Positions 15,302-21,840 of a stretch of 33,939 nt of DNA are shown one piece after another (the first letter of the stretch is position 1; each line of letters begins with the position of its first letter). A program made the translations under genes and the position numbers. The notes under the pieces were generated by a model. The model saw only the letters and a program-made list of their open reading frames with translations, was not told the DNA's origin and did not search any database. The DNA is from Ramlibacter sp. (GTDB lineage Bacteria; Pseudomonadota; Gammaproteobacteria; Burkholderiales; Burkholderiaceae_C), in the NCBI RefSeq assembly GCF_028291745.1, contig NZ_JAQGNQ010000080.1:1-33939 (forward strand), given 5' to 3'.

Positions 15302-15430
15302 CCGATCGCGCCCCAGCGCAGAGGCAGCCGCGCATTCCCTAGAAAGCATCACAGGAAGCTAGGACCTGTCCGACAGCGTAGCCGGCGAGCGCTTCCCAGA
15401 ATGGTCTGCACTGCTGTTTGGAGATCAACC

Positions 15431-16249
15431 ATGGATGAACTCAAGGCGAAGCGGCCGCTTGCCGTCGTGACCGGTGCCTCGTCGGGCATCGGCTACCACC
15501 TCGCGCGCTGTGCCGCGGAACATGGCTACGACCTGCTCGTGGCCGCTGATACCCCGCTGGCCGACGCGGTGGGTGACTTCGAGTCGCTTGGCGCGTCGGC
15601 GCAGGCCGTGCAATGCGACCTCGCCACCACCGAGGGCGTGATGCACCTGATCCAGGCGATCGGCGATCGCGAGGTGGAGGCGCTGATGGCCAATGCCGGC
15701 CACGGCCTCGGCGGCTCCTTCCTGTCGCAGGACTTCCAGGACATCCTGCACGTGATCAACACCAACATCACGGGCACGCTGAACCTGATCCAGCACGTGG
15801 CGCGCGGCATGGTGGCCAGGGCTGGCGGACGCATCCTGATCACGGGCTCGATCGCCGGCTTCCAGCCTGGCAGTTTCCAGGCGGTCTACAACGGCAGCAA
15901 GGCGTTCATCGATTCCTTCGCGCTGGCACTGCGCAACGAACTCAAGGGCACCGAGGTGACGGTCAGTTGCCTGATGCCAGGCGCCACGGACACGGAGTTC
16001 TTCCAGCGCGCAGGCATGGAGACCACGAAGATCGCCAACGATCCCAAGATGATGATGGAGCCCGAAGAGGTCGCGAAGATCGGCTTCCAGGCCATGCTCA
16101 AGGGCGAGGCCGACGTCGTCGCCGGCTTCAAGAACAAGCTGCAGGTTGCCATGAGCAAGGTCATGCCGGCGCAGGCGGCGGCGCAGTTGCACCGCAAGCT
16201 GGCCGAGCCCGGCACGACCGAGCCCACCCTGCAAAAAGACGAACGTTAA
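15431..16249 (+). CDS. SDR family oxidoreductase
   Basis: The 272-residue protein is a classical short-chain dehydrogenase/reductase: NAD(P)-binding TGASSGIG at 14-21, NAGHG at 88-92, catalytic S140 in ILITGSIAG, and Y153/K157 in VYNGSKAF. Its closest look is to DltE/YqjQ-like SDRs with a C-terminal LMPGATDTEFF and a helical tail (MMMEPEEVAKIGFQAMLKGEADVVAG). The ATG at 15431 follows GGAGA with suitable spacing. The small protein at 16261 begins 11 bases after the stop, and its AAGGAG overlaps the TAA, so the two form an operon. The substrate is unknown. Confidence 0.92.
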   Translation: MDELKAKRPLAVVTGASSGIGYHLARCAAEHGYDLLVAADTPLADAVGDFESLGASAQAVQCDLATTEGVMHLIQAIGDREVEALMANAGHGLGGSFLSQDFQDILHVINTNITGTLNLIQHVARGMVARAGGRILITGSIAGFQPGSFQAVYNGSKAFIDSFALALRNELKGTEVTVSCLMPGATDTEFFQRAGMETTKIANDPKMMMEPEEVAKIGFQAMLKGEADVVAGFKNKLQVAMSKVMPAQAAAQLHRKLAEPGTTEPTLQKDER

Positions 16250-16260
16250 GGAGTGCGACG

Positions 16261-16518
16261 ATGACGCATCGCTACAAGAACCGTCCCGAAGACCAGCAGG
16301 CCGGCAACTCCGGCAAGGTGGAGAACGACAGCAACAAGGTGGGCAACCAGAAGCCGACGCAGTCGAACGAAGGCCAGCGCACGCCGCAAAGCCGCCACGA
16401 TCGCGAGGATCACATCGGCAACAACCAGGTGAAGGTTCGCCGGGGATCGACGCAGGGCACGTCGTCCGGGCAGCCGCCCATGCGCTCGGCGCGCGGGCAG
16501 GTCAAGAAGGGGATGTAA
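16261..16518 (+). CDS. Small highly hydrophilic protein, probably disordered
   Basis: The 85-residue product is rich in Gln, Asn, Gly, Ser, Arg and Lys and has almost no hydrophobic residues (for example QQAGNSGKVENDSNKVGNQK), no cysteine and no signal peptide. The composition recalls hydrophilin-type or general-stress proteins, but I recognise no named family. Expression is credible: AAGGAG spans the stop codon of the SDR gene and sits eight bases before the ATG. Coupling to the SDR suggests joint induction, perhaps under stress; that is inference. The last residues (RSARGQVKKGM) are basic and might bind nucleic acid. Confidence 0.72.
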   Translation: MTHRYKNRPEDQQAGNSGKVENDSNKVGNQKPTQSNEGQRTPQSRHDREDHIGNNQVKVRRGSTQGTSSGQPPMRSARGQVKKGM

Positions 16519-16525
16519 GGCCGCT

Positions 16526-16550
16526 TGCGGGCCGCCCAGGGCGGCTCGCA
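16526..16550. terminator. Hairpin between convergent genes
   Basis: TGCG-G-GCCGCCC and GGGCGGC-T-CGCA form an 11-bp stem with one mismatch around a single A. It lies between the stop codons of the small protein gene and the convergent SRPBCC gene. There is no T-tract, so termination would be weak or Rho-assisted, in either direction. Confidence 0.4.
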
Positions 16551-16559
16551 GGGCTGTGG

Positions 16560-17045
16560 CTAGAGGCTGATGCCGATGCGGCGCGGGAACAGCTCGCGTT
16601 CCATCAGTTGCAGCATGGTCGTCCAGCCCTTGCGGCTGTTTTCCTCGGCGGCGCGTGCCTGGTCCGGGGTGCCCATGTCGTGGGTCAGCGTCAGCTCGCA
16701 GGACTGCGGACCGATTGGCGTGACCTCCACGGTCACCCGGGTGGTGTCCTCGGTATACGTGAGCACCGTCAGATCGAAGACCAGCCGGCGCGGCCGCTCG
16801 ATCTCCAGGTACTTGCCCATGTGGACGACGTCGAAGACGCTCTCGTCGCCATCGGCGGTGGGGCGGCGATCGGTGACGGTGAAGCCGCCGCCGACCTCCG
16901 GGGTGATCATGCATTGCATGACGTTGCCGGTGCGCGTGCGAAAGAGGAAGCGCGAAGCCTGGGCCGGATTCAGCCAGGCATCGAACACGCGCTCAGCCGG
17001 CGCGCTATAGCGGTGCGCGACGTGAATGATGACGGGACTACTCAT
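16560..17045 (-). CDS. SRPBCC domain protein, AHSA1/YndB type
   Basis: The 161-residue protein matches the Activator-of-Hsp90-ATPase-1-like (AHSA1, CalC/YndB) branch of SRPBCC proteins, which bind hydrophobic ligands. It opens IIHVAHRYSAPAERVFDAWL with the family WLNPAQASRFLF, shows GGGFTVTDRRP at 52-62, RPRRLVFDLTV, and ends with the helix RKGWTTMLQLMERELF. Members are usually paired with an ArsR-type repressor gene; none is adjacent. The ATG at 17045 is directly preceded by a promoter with a leader of only about six bases, and no good ribosome binding site. An array of TGACA/TGTCA motifs covers that promoter. Confidence 0.88.
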   Translation of the reverse strand: MSSPVIIHVAHRYSAPAERVFDAWLNPAQASRFLFRTRTGNVMQCMITPEVGGGFTVTDRRPTADGDESVFDVVHMGKYLEIERPRRLVFDLTVLTYTEDTTRVTVEVTPIGPQSCELTLTHDMGTPDQARAAEENSRKGWTTMLQLMERELFPRRIGISL

Positions 17046-17051
17046 CCGTAA

Positions 17052-17099
17052 TTTATCTCTTGACAGACGCTTCGTGTCAATCCTGTCAACCCTGACAGG
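17052..17099 (-). promoter_or_regulatory. Promoter of the AHSA1-like gene within a TGTCA/TGACA array
   Basis: On the minus strand a perfect -35 TTGACA (17080-17075) and GATAAA (17057-17052) are 17 bases apart. Four TGTCA/TGACA pentamers lie at 17061, 17075, 17084 and 17093; the last two sit in the arms of a perfect inverted repeat CCTGTCA-N4-TGACAGG (17082-17099). The array brackets the -35 and looks like an operator for a dimeric repressor, or, for the 17082-17099 hairpin, a 3' structure of minE. Confidence 0.6.
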
Positions 17100-17105
17100 T
17101 GTGAC

Positions 17106-17369
17106 TTATCGTGCGTCCGGCAGCTCGATCTTGACTTCCAGCACCTCGAAATTGTCCTGTTTCTGGATGTCGACCTTGAGGTGGGCCGGATCGATCTTCA
17201 CGTACTTGCTGATGACGGCGATCAGATCCCGCTGCAAGGCGGGCAGGTAATCGGGCGAGAGGCCCGGATTGCGCCCGCTGCGCTCGTGCGCCAGGATGAT
17301 CTGCAGCCGCTCCTTGGCGACGCTGGCGGTCTTTTTCTTCTCCCCCAGCAGGAAGGATAGGAGCGACAT
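17106..17369 (-). CDS. minE: Cell division topological specificity factor MinE
   Basis: The 87-residue protein confines MinCD inhibition to the cell poles by stimulating MinD ATPase. The N-terminal membrane-targeting segment [20 protein letters not shown] is followed by the MinD-binding [13 protein letters not shown] and the beta-rich dimerisation domain ([20 protein letters not shown]). Length and order are typical of beta-proteobacteria. It is the last gene of minC-minD-minE and begins three bases after minD, indicating one transcript. Confidence 0.97.
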   Translation of the reverse strand: MSLLSFLLGEKKKTASVAKERLQIILAHERSGRNPGLSPDYLPALQRDLIAVISKYVKIDPAHLKVDIQKQDNFEVLEVKIELPDAR

Positions 17370-17372
17370 CTC

Positions 17373-18188
17373 TTACTTCCTTCCGAACAGGCGCTTGAGC
17401 AGGCTGGCCTTTTGCGGGTCGACGAAACGCAACGGTCGGTCCTCGCCCAGGAAGCGTGCGACGACATCCTGGTAGGCCTCGCTGACGTCGCTGCCCTTCA
17501 TGTGGATGGCCGGCGTGCCCTGGTTGGAGGCCTGCAGCACCGACTCGCTTTCCGGGATCACGCCGATCAGGGGGATGCGCAGGATGTCCTGGATGTCCTC
17601 CAGCGACAGCATGTGGCCGGCGTCGACCCGGTTCGGGTTGTAGCGCGTGATCAGCAGGTGTTCCTTGATCGGTTCCTTGCCGTCGATCGCGCGCTTGGTC
17701 TTGCTCGAAAGCATGCCGAGGATGCGGTCGGAGTCGCGCACCGAGGAGACCTCGGGGTTGGTCACCACCAGCGCCTCGTCGGCGAAGTGCATTGCCATCA
17801 GTGCGCCGGTCTCGATGCCGGCGGGCGAGTCGCACACGATGTACTCGAAGCCCATGGCGGCCAGGTCGTTGAGCACGCGCTCGACGCCTTCCTTGGTCAG
17901 GGCTTCCTTGTCGCGCGTCTGGGAAGCGGCCAGCACCGAGAGGCTGTCGTTGTGCTTGTCCTTGATCAGGGCCTGGTTGAGGGTGGCCTCGCCGTGGATC
18001 ACGTTGACGAAGTCGTAGACCACCCGCCGCTCGCAGCCCATGATCAGGTCCAGGTTGCGCAGGCCGACGTCGAAGTCGATCACGGCGGTCTTCTGCCCGC
18101 GCAGGGCCAGGCCGCTGGCGAAGCTGGCGCTGGTGGTGGTCTTGCCGACCCCGCCCTTGCCGGAGGTGACGACGATGATCTTGGCCAT
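17373..18188 (-). CDS. minD: Septum site-determining ATPase MinD
   Basis: The 271-residue ParA/MinD-type ATPase binds the membrane when loaded with ATP, recruits MinC and is released by MinE. The deviant Walker A GKGGVGKTTTSA (10-21) contains the signature lysine, IDFDVGLRNLDLIMG covers the second nucleotide motif, and YIVCDSPAGIETGA is Walker B. The C-terminal SLLKRLFGRK is the amphipathic membrane-targeting helix. It sits nine bases after minC and three before minE. There is nothing unusual in the sequence. Confidence 0.98.
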   Translation of the reverse strand: MAKIIVVTSGKGGVGKTTTSASFASGLALRGQKTAVIDFDVGLRNLDLIMGCERRVVYDFVNVIHGEATLNQALIKDKHNDSLSVLAASQTRDKEALTKEGVERVLNDLAAMGFEYIVCDSPAGIETGALMAMHFADEALVVTNPEVSSVRDSDRILGMLSSKTKRAIDGKEPIKEHLLITRYNPNRVDAGHMLSLEDIQDILRIPLIGVIPESESVLQASNQGTPAIHMKGSDVSEAYQDVVARFLGEDRPLRFVDPQKASLLKRLFGRK

Positions 18189-18197
18189 GGAGTTCCT

Positions 18198-18941
18198 TCA
18201 GGTGTTCAGCGGCGTCATCACCAGCTTGTCGTCCGCCAGGCGGATCTGGGCTGGCTTGCCGTGCAATGAGTCGGGCAGCGGGTTCTCGCTGGTGCGGTAG
18301 ACGCCGGCAATGGAGACCAGCTCGGGCTCCAGGCACAGCGTCAGGATGCGGGCCTCGGCATCGCCGCGCGCGCCGGCAATCGCCTTGCCGCGCAGCGGTG
18401 CATAGACGTGGATATGGCCATCGGCGATGACCTCGGCGCCCGGATTGACCATGGCCAGCACCACCAGGTCGCGTCCACGCGCGTAGACCTGCTGGCCGGA
18501 GCGCAGCGGGCGGTCGATCACCAGGGCGGTGGTGGGTGGCGCGAGTTGCGGACCAGGCGCAGCCTGGACGGGCTGCGGCTGTTGCTCCCTCTCCCTCTGG
18601 GAGAGGGTGGGGGTGAGGGCATCCGGGGCCGGGGCAAGGCCGGCAGCGAGTGCCGCTGCCATCTGCTCCTCGCTCCCCCCCTTCACCGCCACCGGCATCA
18701 CCCGATACGGCCTCAGCAAGGCAAGCAAGCGCGCGAAATCGACCTCCGCACCGGCGACAGCCGCCAGGTCCACGACCAGTGGATCGTGGTCGAAGAAGTC
18801 GGGAATGTCGCCGAAGCGCGCCTGCAGTTCCTGCGCCAGCAACTGCAGATCGGGCGACTTCAGCAGCAGCGCCACCAACGGCAGGTTGGCGCTCTTGATC
18901 TCGAACGTGGCAGGCGCGCGTCCTGCAAGGGCAACAGTCAT
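18198..18941 (-). CDS. minC: Septum site-determining protein MinC
   Basis: The 247-residue protein inhibits FtsZ polymerisation away from mid-cell. The N-terminal MinC_N domain spans about 1-100 and the C-terminal beta-helix about 143-240, with conserved RSGQQVYARGRDLVVLA, NPGAEVIADGHIHVYAPLRG and ARILTLCLEPELVSIAGVYR. The linker between them is long and Pro/Gln-rich. Within it, residues 108-120 (ALTPTLSQREREQ) are the translation of a dispersed CTCCC/GGGAG repeat, so the element appears to have inserted in frame without destroying the gene. The start at 18941 is supported by the family-like opening and a -10 about 25 bases upstream. minC heads the min operon. Confidence 0.95.
   Translation of the reverse strand: MTVALAGRAPATFEIKSANLPLVALLLKSPDLQLLAQELQARFGDIPDFFDHDPLVVDLAAVAGAEVDFARLLALLRPYRVMPVAVKGGSEEQMAAALAAGLAPAPDALTPTLSQREREQQPQPVQAAPGPQLAPPTTALVIDRPLRSGQQVYARGRDLVVLAMVNPGAEVIADGHIHVYAPLRGKAIAGARGDAEARILTLCLEPELVSIAGVYRTSENPLPDSLHGKPAQIRLADDKLVMTPLNT
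18585..18619. repeat. REP-like element inside the minC linker
   Basis: CTCCCTCTCCCTCTG and GGAGAGGGTGGGGGTGAGGG abut in this stretch, the same palindromic module found between genes at 2855 and 7773. Here it is coding on the minus strand and yields the residues LTPTLSQRERE. That peptide is a hallmark of translated REP elements in many GC-rich proteobacteria. Confidence 0.75.
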
Positions 18942-18965
18942 CGATGGGGCATGGAAAGCGCGGGC

Positions 18966-18971
18966 AGTTTA
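18966..18971 (-). promoter_or_regulatory. Possible -10 of the min operon
   Basis: TAAACT on the minus strand lies 24 bases before the minC start and predicts a leader of about 18 bases. No clear -35 was found. It shares a 173-bp divergent gap with the gene at 19115. Confidence 0.4.
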
Positions 18972-19114
18972 GCAGTGGGCCGTCACTCTTTCGCATGCAT
19001 CCGATGAATGCGTGGGGTTGCCGGCACGCTCCTACAGCAGGTGTTGCCCCCGTCCCGGCGCATCGAAGCGCGGCCCGGGCCCACACTGAATGCATTGGCC
19101 GCAAGGAGCTTGTC

Positions 19115-19528
19115 ATGCATTCCAGACACCATTTCACCCATTGGCTCGGCGTCGCGCTGGTCGCGGGTTTGGCCCTGGTCGCCCTTGATGCGGTGGCCCA
19201 GCCGCCCAATCACGAGATGAGCCCCAATGCGCAGGCCGTGTTCCAGGGCCGGCCGCTGATGGCCGGTGCCCAGGCCGGTCTCGGTGCGCAGGCCGGCCCG
19301 GCGCAGGGCGGCATCGGCCTGCAAGGCTCCGATGGCGCTGGCCTCAGCCTGCGCCGGCCCCAGGTGATCGAGCAGCAAATGAGCCCGCTGCCGCCGGTTG
19401 CCTGCGCCGATGTGCCGCGCACTTCAGCGAGCGAACAGCCGCTGTGCCTGCCGCAGGTCAGCGACGAACGCTTCGAACGCCGGCTCGCGATCCTCGGCAT
19501 CGACGCGCAGCAGCGCGGACGGATGTAG
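19115..19528 (+). CDS. Small secreted hypothetical protein overlapping udgX antisense
   Basis: The 137-residue product starts with a clear signal peptide (hydrophobic core LGVALVAGLALVALDAVA, residues 11-28, then AQPP). The mature part is Gly/Gln/Ala-rich (AGAQAGLGAQAGPAQGGIGL) with no known domain. AAGGAG at 19103-19108 supports the ATG at 19115. The last 105 bases run over the 3' end of the convergent udgX gene on the opposite strand. Since UdgX is conserved to its C-terminus, the tail of this protein is probably fortuitous read-through, or its original stop codon was lost. Function unknown. Confidence 0.6.
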   Translation: MHSRHHFTHWLGVALVAGLALVALDAVAQPPNHEMSPNAQAVFQGRPLMAGAQAGLGAQAGPAQGGIGLQGSDGAGLSLRRPQVIEQQMSPLPPVACADVPRTSASEQPLCLPQVSDERFERRLAILGIDAQQRGRM

Positions 19529-20035
19529 CGTCACCAGCACCTCGCGGCCGTCCGGCCGCGGCAGCCACTGGCCGCGGTTGACCATGACCGGCACGGCGCG
19601 GCCGATCAGGGAGCGCGCCGCGCTGGCGCCCAGCGCCACCAGCGCAGCGGGCTTGACCAGCGCGATCTCGTCTTCCAGCCAGTGCTGGCAGGCGGAGATC
19701 TCACGCTGGCTCGGGCTCTTGTGGATGCGGCGCTTGCCGCGCAGTTCGTACTTGAAGTGCTTGACCGCGTTGGAGACGTAGGTCTGCTCTTGCGGAATCC
19801 CCGCGGCCGCCAGCGCGCGCGCCAGCAGCTTGCCCGCCGGGCCGATGAAGGGATGGCCCGCCAGGTCCTCCTGGTCGCCGGGCTGCTCGCCCACCAGCAT
19901 CAGCCTGGCTTTGAGCTTGCCCTCGCCGATCACCGACTGGGTGGCGAACTCGCCGATCGGGCACTCTCGGCAGGCCATCGTGGCCGCCTTGAGTGCGTCC
20001 AGCGAGGTGATGCGCGAGAGCGGTGTCTCAGGCAT
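19424..20035 (-). CDS. udgX: UdgX-type uracil-DNA binding/cross-linking glycosylase
   Basis: The 203-residue protein belongs to the family-4-like uracil-DNA glycosylase superfamily, UdgX branch. Motif A is GEQPGDQED (49-57) rather than the GEAPG of family 4. The UdgX-specific loop KRRIH is present at 101-105; in the Mycobacterium smegmatis enzyme the histidine of this motif attacks the sugar after uracil excision and leaves the protein covalently bound to DNA, so H105 is the predicted equivalent. Motif B is HPSALLR (171-177). C22, C25 and C116 are placed as Fe-S ligands; I see no fourth cysteine. The start ATGCCTGA overlaps the end of the DUF4130 gene by eight bases, so the two are translationally coupled. 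Confidence 0.93.
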   Translation of the reverse strand: MPETPLSRITSLDALKAATMACRECPIGEFATQSVIGEGKLKARLMLVGEQPGDQEDLAGHPFIGPAGKLLARALAAAGIPQEQTYVSNAVKHFKYELRGKRRIHKSPSQREISACQHWLEDEIALVKPAALVALGASAARSLIGRAVPVMVNRGQWLPRPDGREVLVTLHPSALLRVDAEDREPAFEAFVADLRQAQRLFAR

Positions 20036-20720
20036 GCCCGGCGGAACTGCCGAACACCTGCTCGTAGCACGCGAGCCACTGCGCATCGGTGCCCTCGGGA
20101 CCGGGCAACTTCGCGACCGGAATGCCGGGTCCGAACAGCAGCGCCCCGCCGTCGCAGCGCATGCTGCGCTCGGGCGTGAAGATCGCCCAACGCGCGGCGG
20201 GCAGGCGCTTGGCGAGCCAGGGCGCCACCGCTTCGACGACGTGGTGCGCGGGCTCGTAGCAGCCGACCTGGATCTCCTCGCCCTGCGCATCGCGCAATGC
20301 ACGCAGCCGCAGGTTGGCCTTCATCTTGTGCAGGTCGCGCCGCACGGCATGGGCCATGTGCTGCGCCTGCAGCATGTCGGCATCCAGGGGATCGTTGCGC
20401 AGGTTCGGCTCGTGCACCAGGCGCCAGAGCAGCCGATACAGCAGGCCGAAGCGGGCCGCGTCTCGGTGCAGCACCACGAATTCGCACAGGCGCGTGAACG
20501 AGGCCGGCACGATGGCGGTGGCGGCGCGGGCGACGTTGCGCGGCCGGCTCGATTGCGGCGATTGCGGGTCGTCGTACAGGTCGGCGGGCGCATCGAGGTG
20601 CCATTGCACCTCCTCGGGCGGCACCTGGTGGGCGAGCAACTGCCGGGCTTCCGAGCGGAATCCTGCAAGATCGGTCTGCCCAGCCAGCTTCACTTCCATC
20701 TCGGAACCACGATGCATCAT
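20028..20720 (-). CDS. DUF4130/TIGR03915-like putative DNA metabolism protein
   Basis: The 230-residue protein resembles the DUF4130 (TIGR03915) family, which is found next to, or fused to, UdgX-type glycosylases, commonly with a radical-SAM partner (TIGR03916). Family-like elements are FRSEARQLLAHQVPPEEVQW near 21-40, VPASFTRLCEFVVLHRDAAR, RFGLLYRLLWRL, MKANLRLRALRD and EPAHHVVEAVAPWLAKR with AARWAIFTPERSM. Its biochemical role is unknown; a DNA-repair role is inferred from the partner. The radical-SAM partner is not in this window. ATG at 20720 follows GAGGG; the family N-terminus fits the internal ATG at 20699 equally well. It ends inside the udgX start. Confidence 0.85.
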   Translation of the reverse strand: MMHRGSEMEVKLAGQTDLAGFRSEARQLLAHQVPPEEVQWHLDAPADLYDDPQSPQSSRPRNVARAATAIVPASFTRLCEFVVLHRDAARFGLLYRLLWRLVHEPNLRNDPLDADMLQAQHMAHAVRRDLHKMKANLRLRALRDAQGEEIQVGCYEPAHHVVEAVAPWLAKRLPAARWAIFTPERSMRCDGGALLFGPGIPVAKLPGPEGTDAQWLACYEQVFGSSAGHA

Positions 20721-20886
20721 GTGAGCCCTCGCACCCCAGGCTGGCCGGGCCGGATACTGCTGGCAGGCCCGGGGCCGCGGACCGGGTGGCTAGCCGCGGC
20801 GAACACGGGCGGGAAATCGGTGTGGATAGCCATCGCCCATTCTGGCGAGGACTTGGTCCGGTGGGGGTTCACGGTATGCAATTGCA

Positions 20887-21840
20887 TCAGGTCGCCGTGA
20901 CGGTTTTCCGGCGGGTCCGCATTTCGACCTTCATGTACAGCAGCGCACCCACCAGCAAGGGGGTGAGATAGAACAGCGCGCGGAAGGCCAGCAGGGCGCC
21001 GAGCAGCTGGTGCTCGGGGATGCGATGCGACAGCAGGGCGATGAACACGGCTTCGGTGACACCCAGCCCCGCGGGCACGTGCAGCATCACGCCAGCCATC
21101 GCGGCGATCAGCATCACCGAGAGCACGGTGGGATAGTCCACCTGGCCCTGCAGCAGCGCCCAGGGCACGGCGGCCATCATCATCCAGTGGGTGCACGAGA
21201 TGCAGAACTGGGCCAGGGCCATGCGCAGGGTCGGCAGTTCGACGTCGTGGCCGCGCACGTTCCAGCTGCGCTGGCGCGCGAAGCCGCACAGCCCGGTGTA
21301 GATCACCGCGACGGACAACAGGCCCACGCCCACCAGCCGCAGTTCCTCGTTGTCGATGCCCCAGCGCGCGGGCAGCTCCAGCGGCGCAATGGTGAACACC
21401 AGGCCGGCCAGCAGGATGTAGCCGATCCAGTTGGTGATCAGCGCCAGCGTGACGATCCGCGTGATGCTGCCGTAGCGGACGTCGTGATTGCCGTACAGCC
21501 GGTAGCGCAGGCCGATGCCGCCCACCAGCGATCCGAGGTTCAAGTTAAACGCGTAGCTGATGAAGCTCACCAGCATCACCTGGCGCTTGCCCATGTGAAG
21601 GCCGGTGTAGTTGCGCCCGACCAGGTCCATCAGGCTGTAGACCAGGTGGCTGACCGCCGCGAAGCCCAGCGCCGCGAGCAGCACCGGCCGCGGCAACTGC
21701 AGGACACTTTCCTTCACGCGCGACCAGTCCACCGTGCGGGCATAACGCACCAGCAGCCCCACCACGACCAGCAGGAACAAGGTGCCGCCGACCTTCTTGA
21801 TCAGGGGCAGGCGCGGGTGCTGCAGCAGCTTGCGGATCAC
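20887..21840 (-). CDS. ybhN: YbhN-like lysylphosphatidylglycerol synthase transmembrane-family protein
   Basis: The 317-residue protein is a polytopic membrane protein of the LPG synthetase TM/UPF0104 family (E. coli YbhN, related to the flippase half of MprF). About eight hydrophobic segments are visible. Family marks are SHLVYSLMDLVGRNYTG near 65, the conserved SFISYAFNLNLGSLVGGIGLR (in pieces) with RYRLYG, and PAGLGVTEAVFIALLSHRIP. It probably moves or modifies phospholipids in the inner membrane. The GTG at 21840 is the start: AAGGAG precedes it by five bases and it overlaps the clsB stop codon as GTGA, so translation is coupled. It is the last gene of ybhP-clsB-ybhN. Confidence 0.9.
   Translation of the reverse strand: MIRKLLQHPRLPLIKKVGGTLFLLVVVGLLVRYARTVDWSRVKESVLQLPRPVLLAALGFAAVSHLVYSLMDLVGRNYTGLHMGKRQVMLVSFISYAFNLNLGSLVGGIGLRYRLYGNHDVRYGSITRIVTLALITNWIGYILLAGLVFTIAPLELPARWGIDNEELRLVGVGLLSVAVIYTGLCGFARQRSWNVRGHDVELPTLRMALAQFCISCTHWMMMAAVPWALLQGQVDYPTVLSVMLIAAMAGVMLHVPAGLGVTEAVFIALLSHRIPEHQLLGALLAFRALFYLTPLLVGALLYMKVEMRTRRKTVTAT

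Noticed and set aside
17086..19209. A 707-codon open frame on the minus strand across the min operon
   Set aside because: It runs out of frame through minC, minD and minE and shows no domain; a GC-driven shadow.
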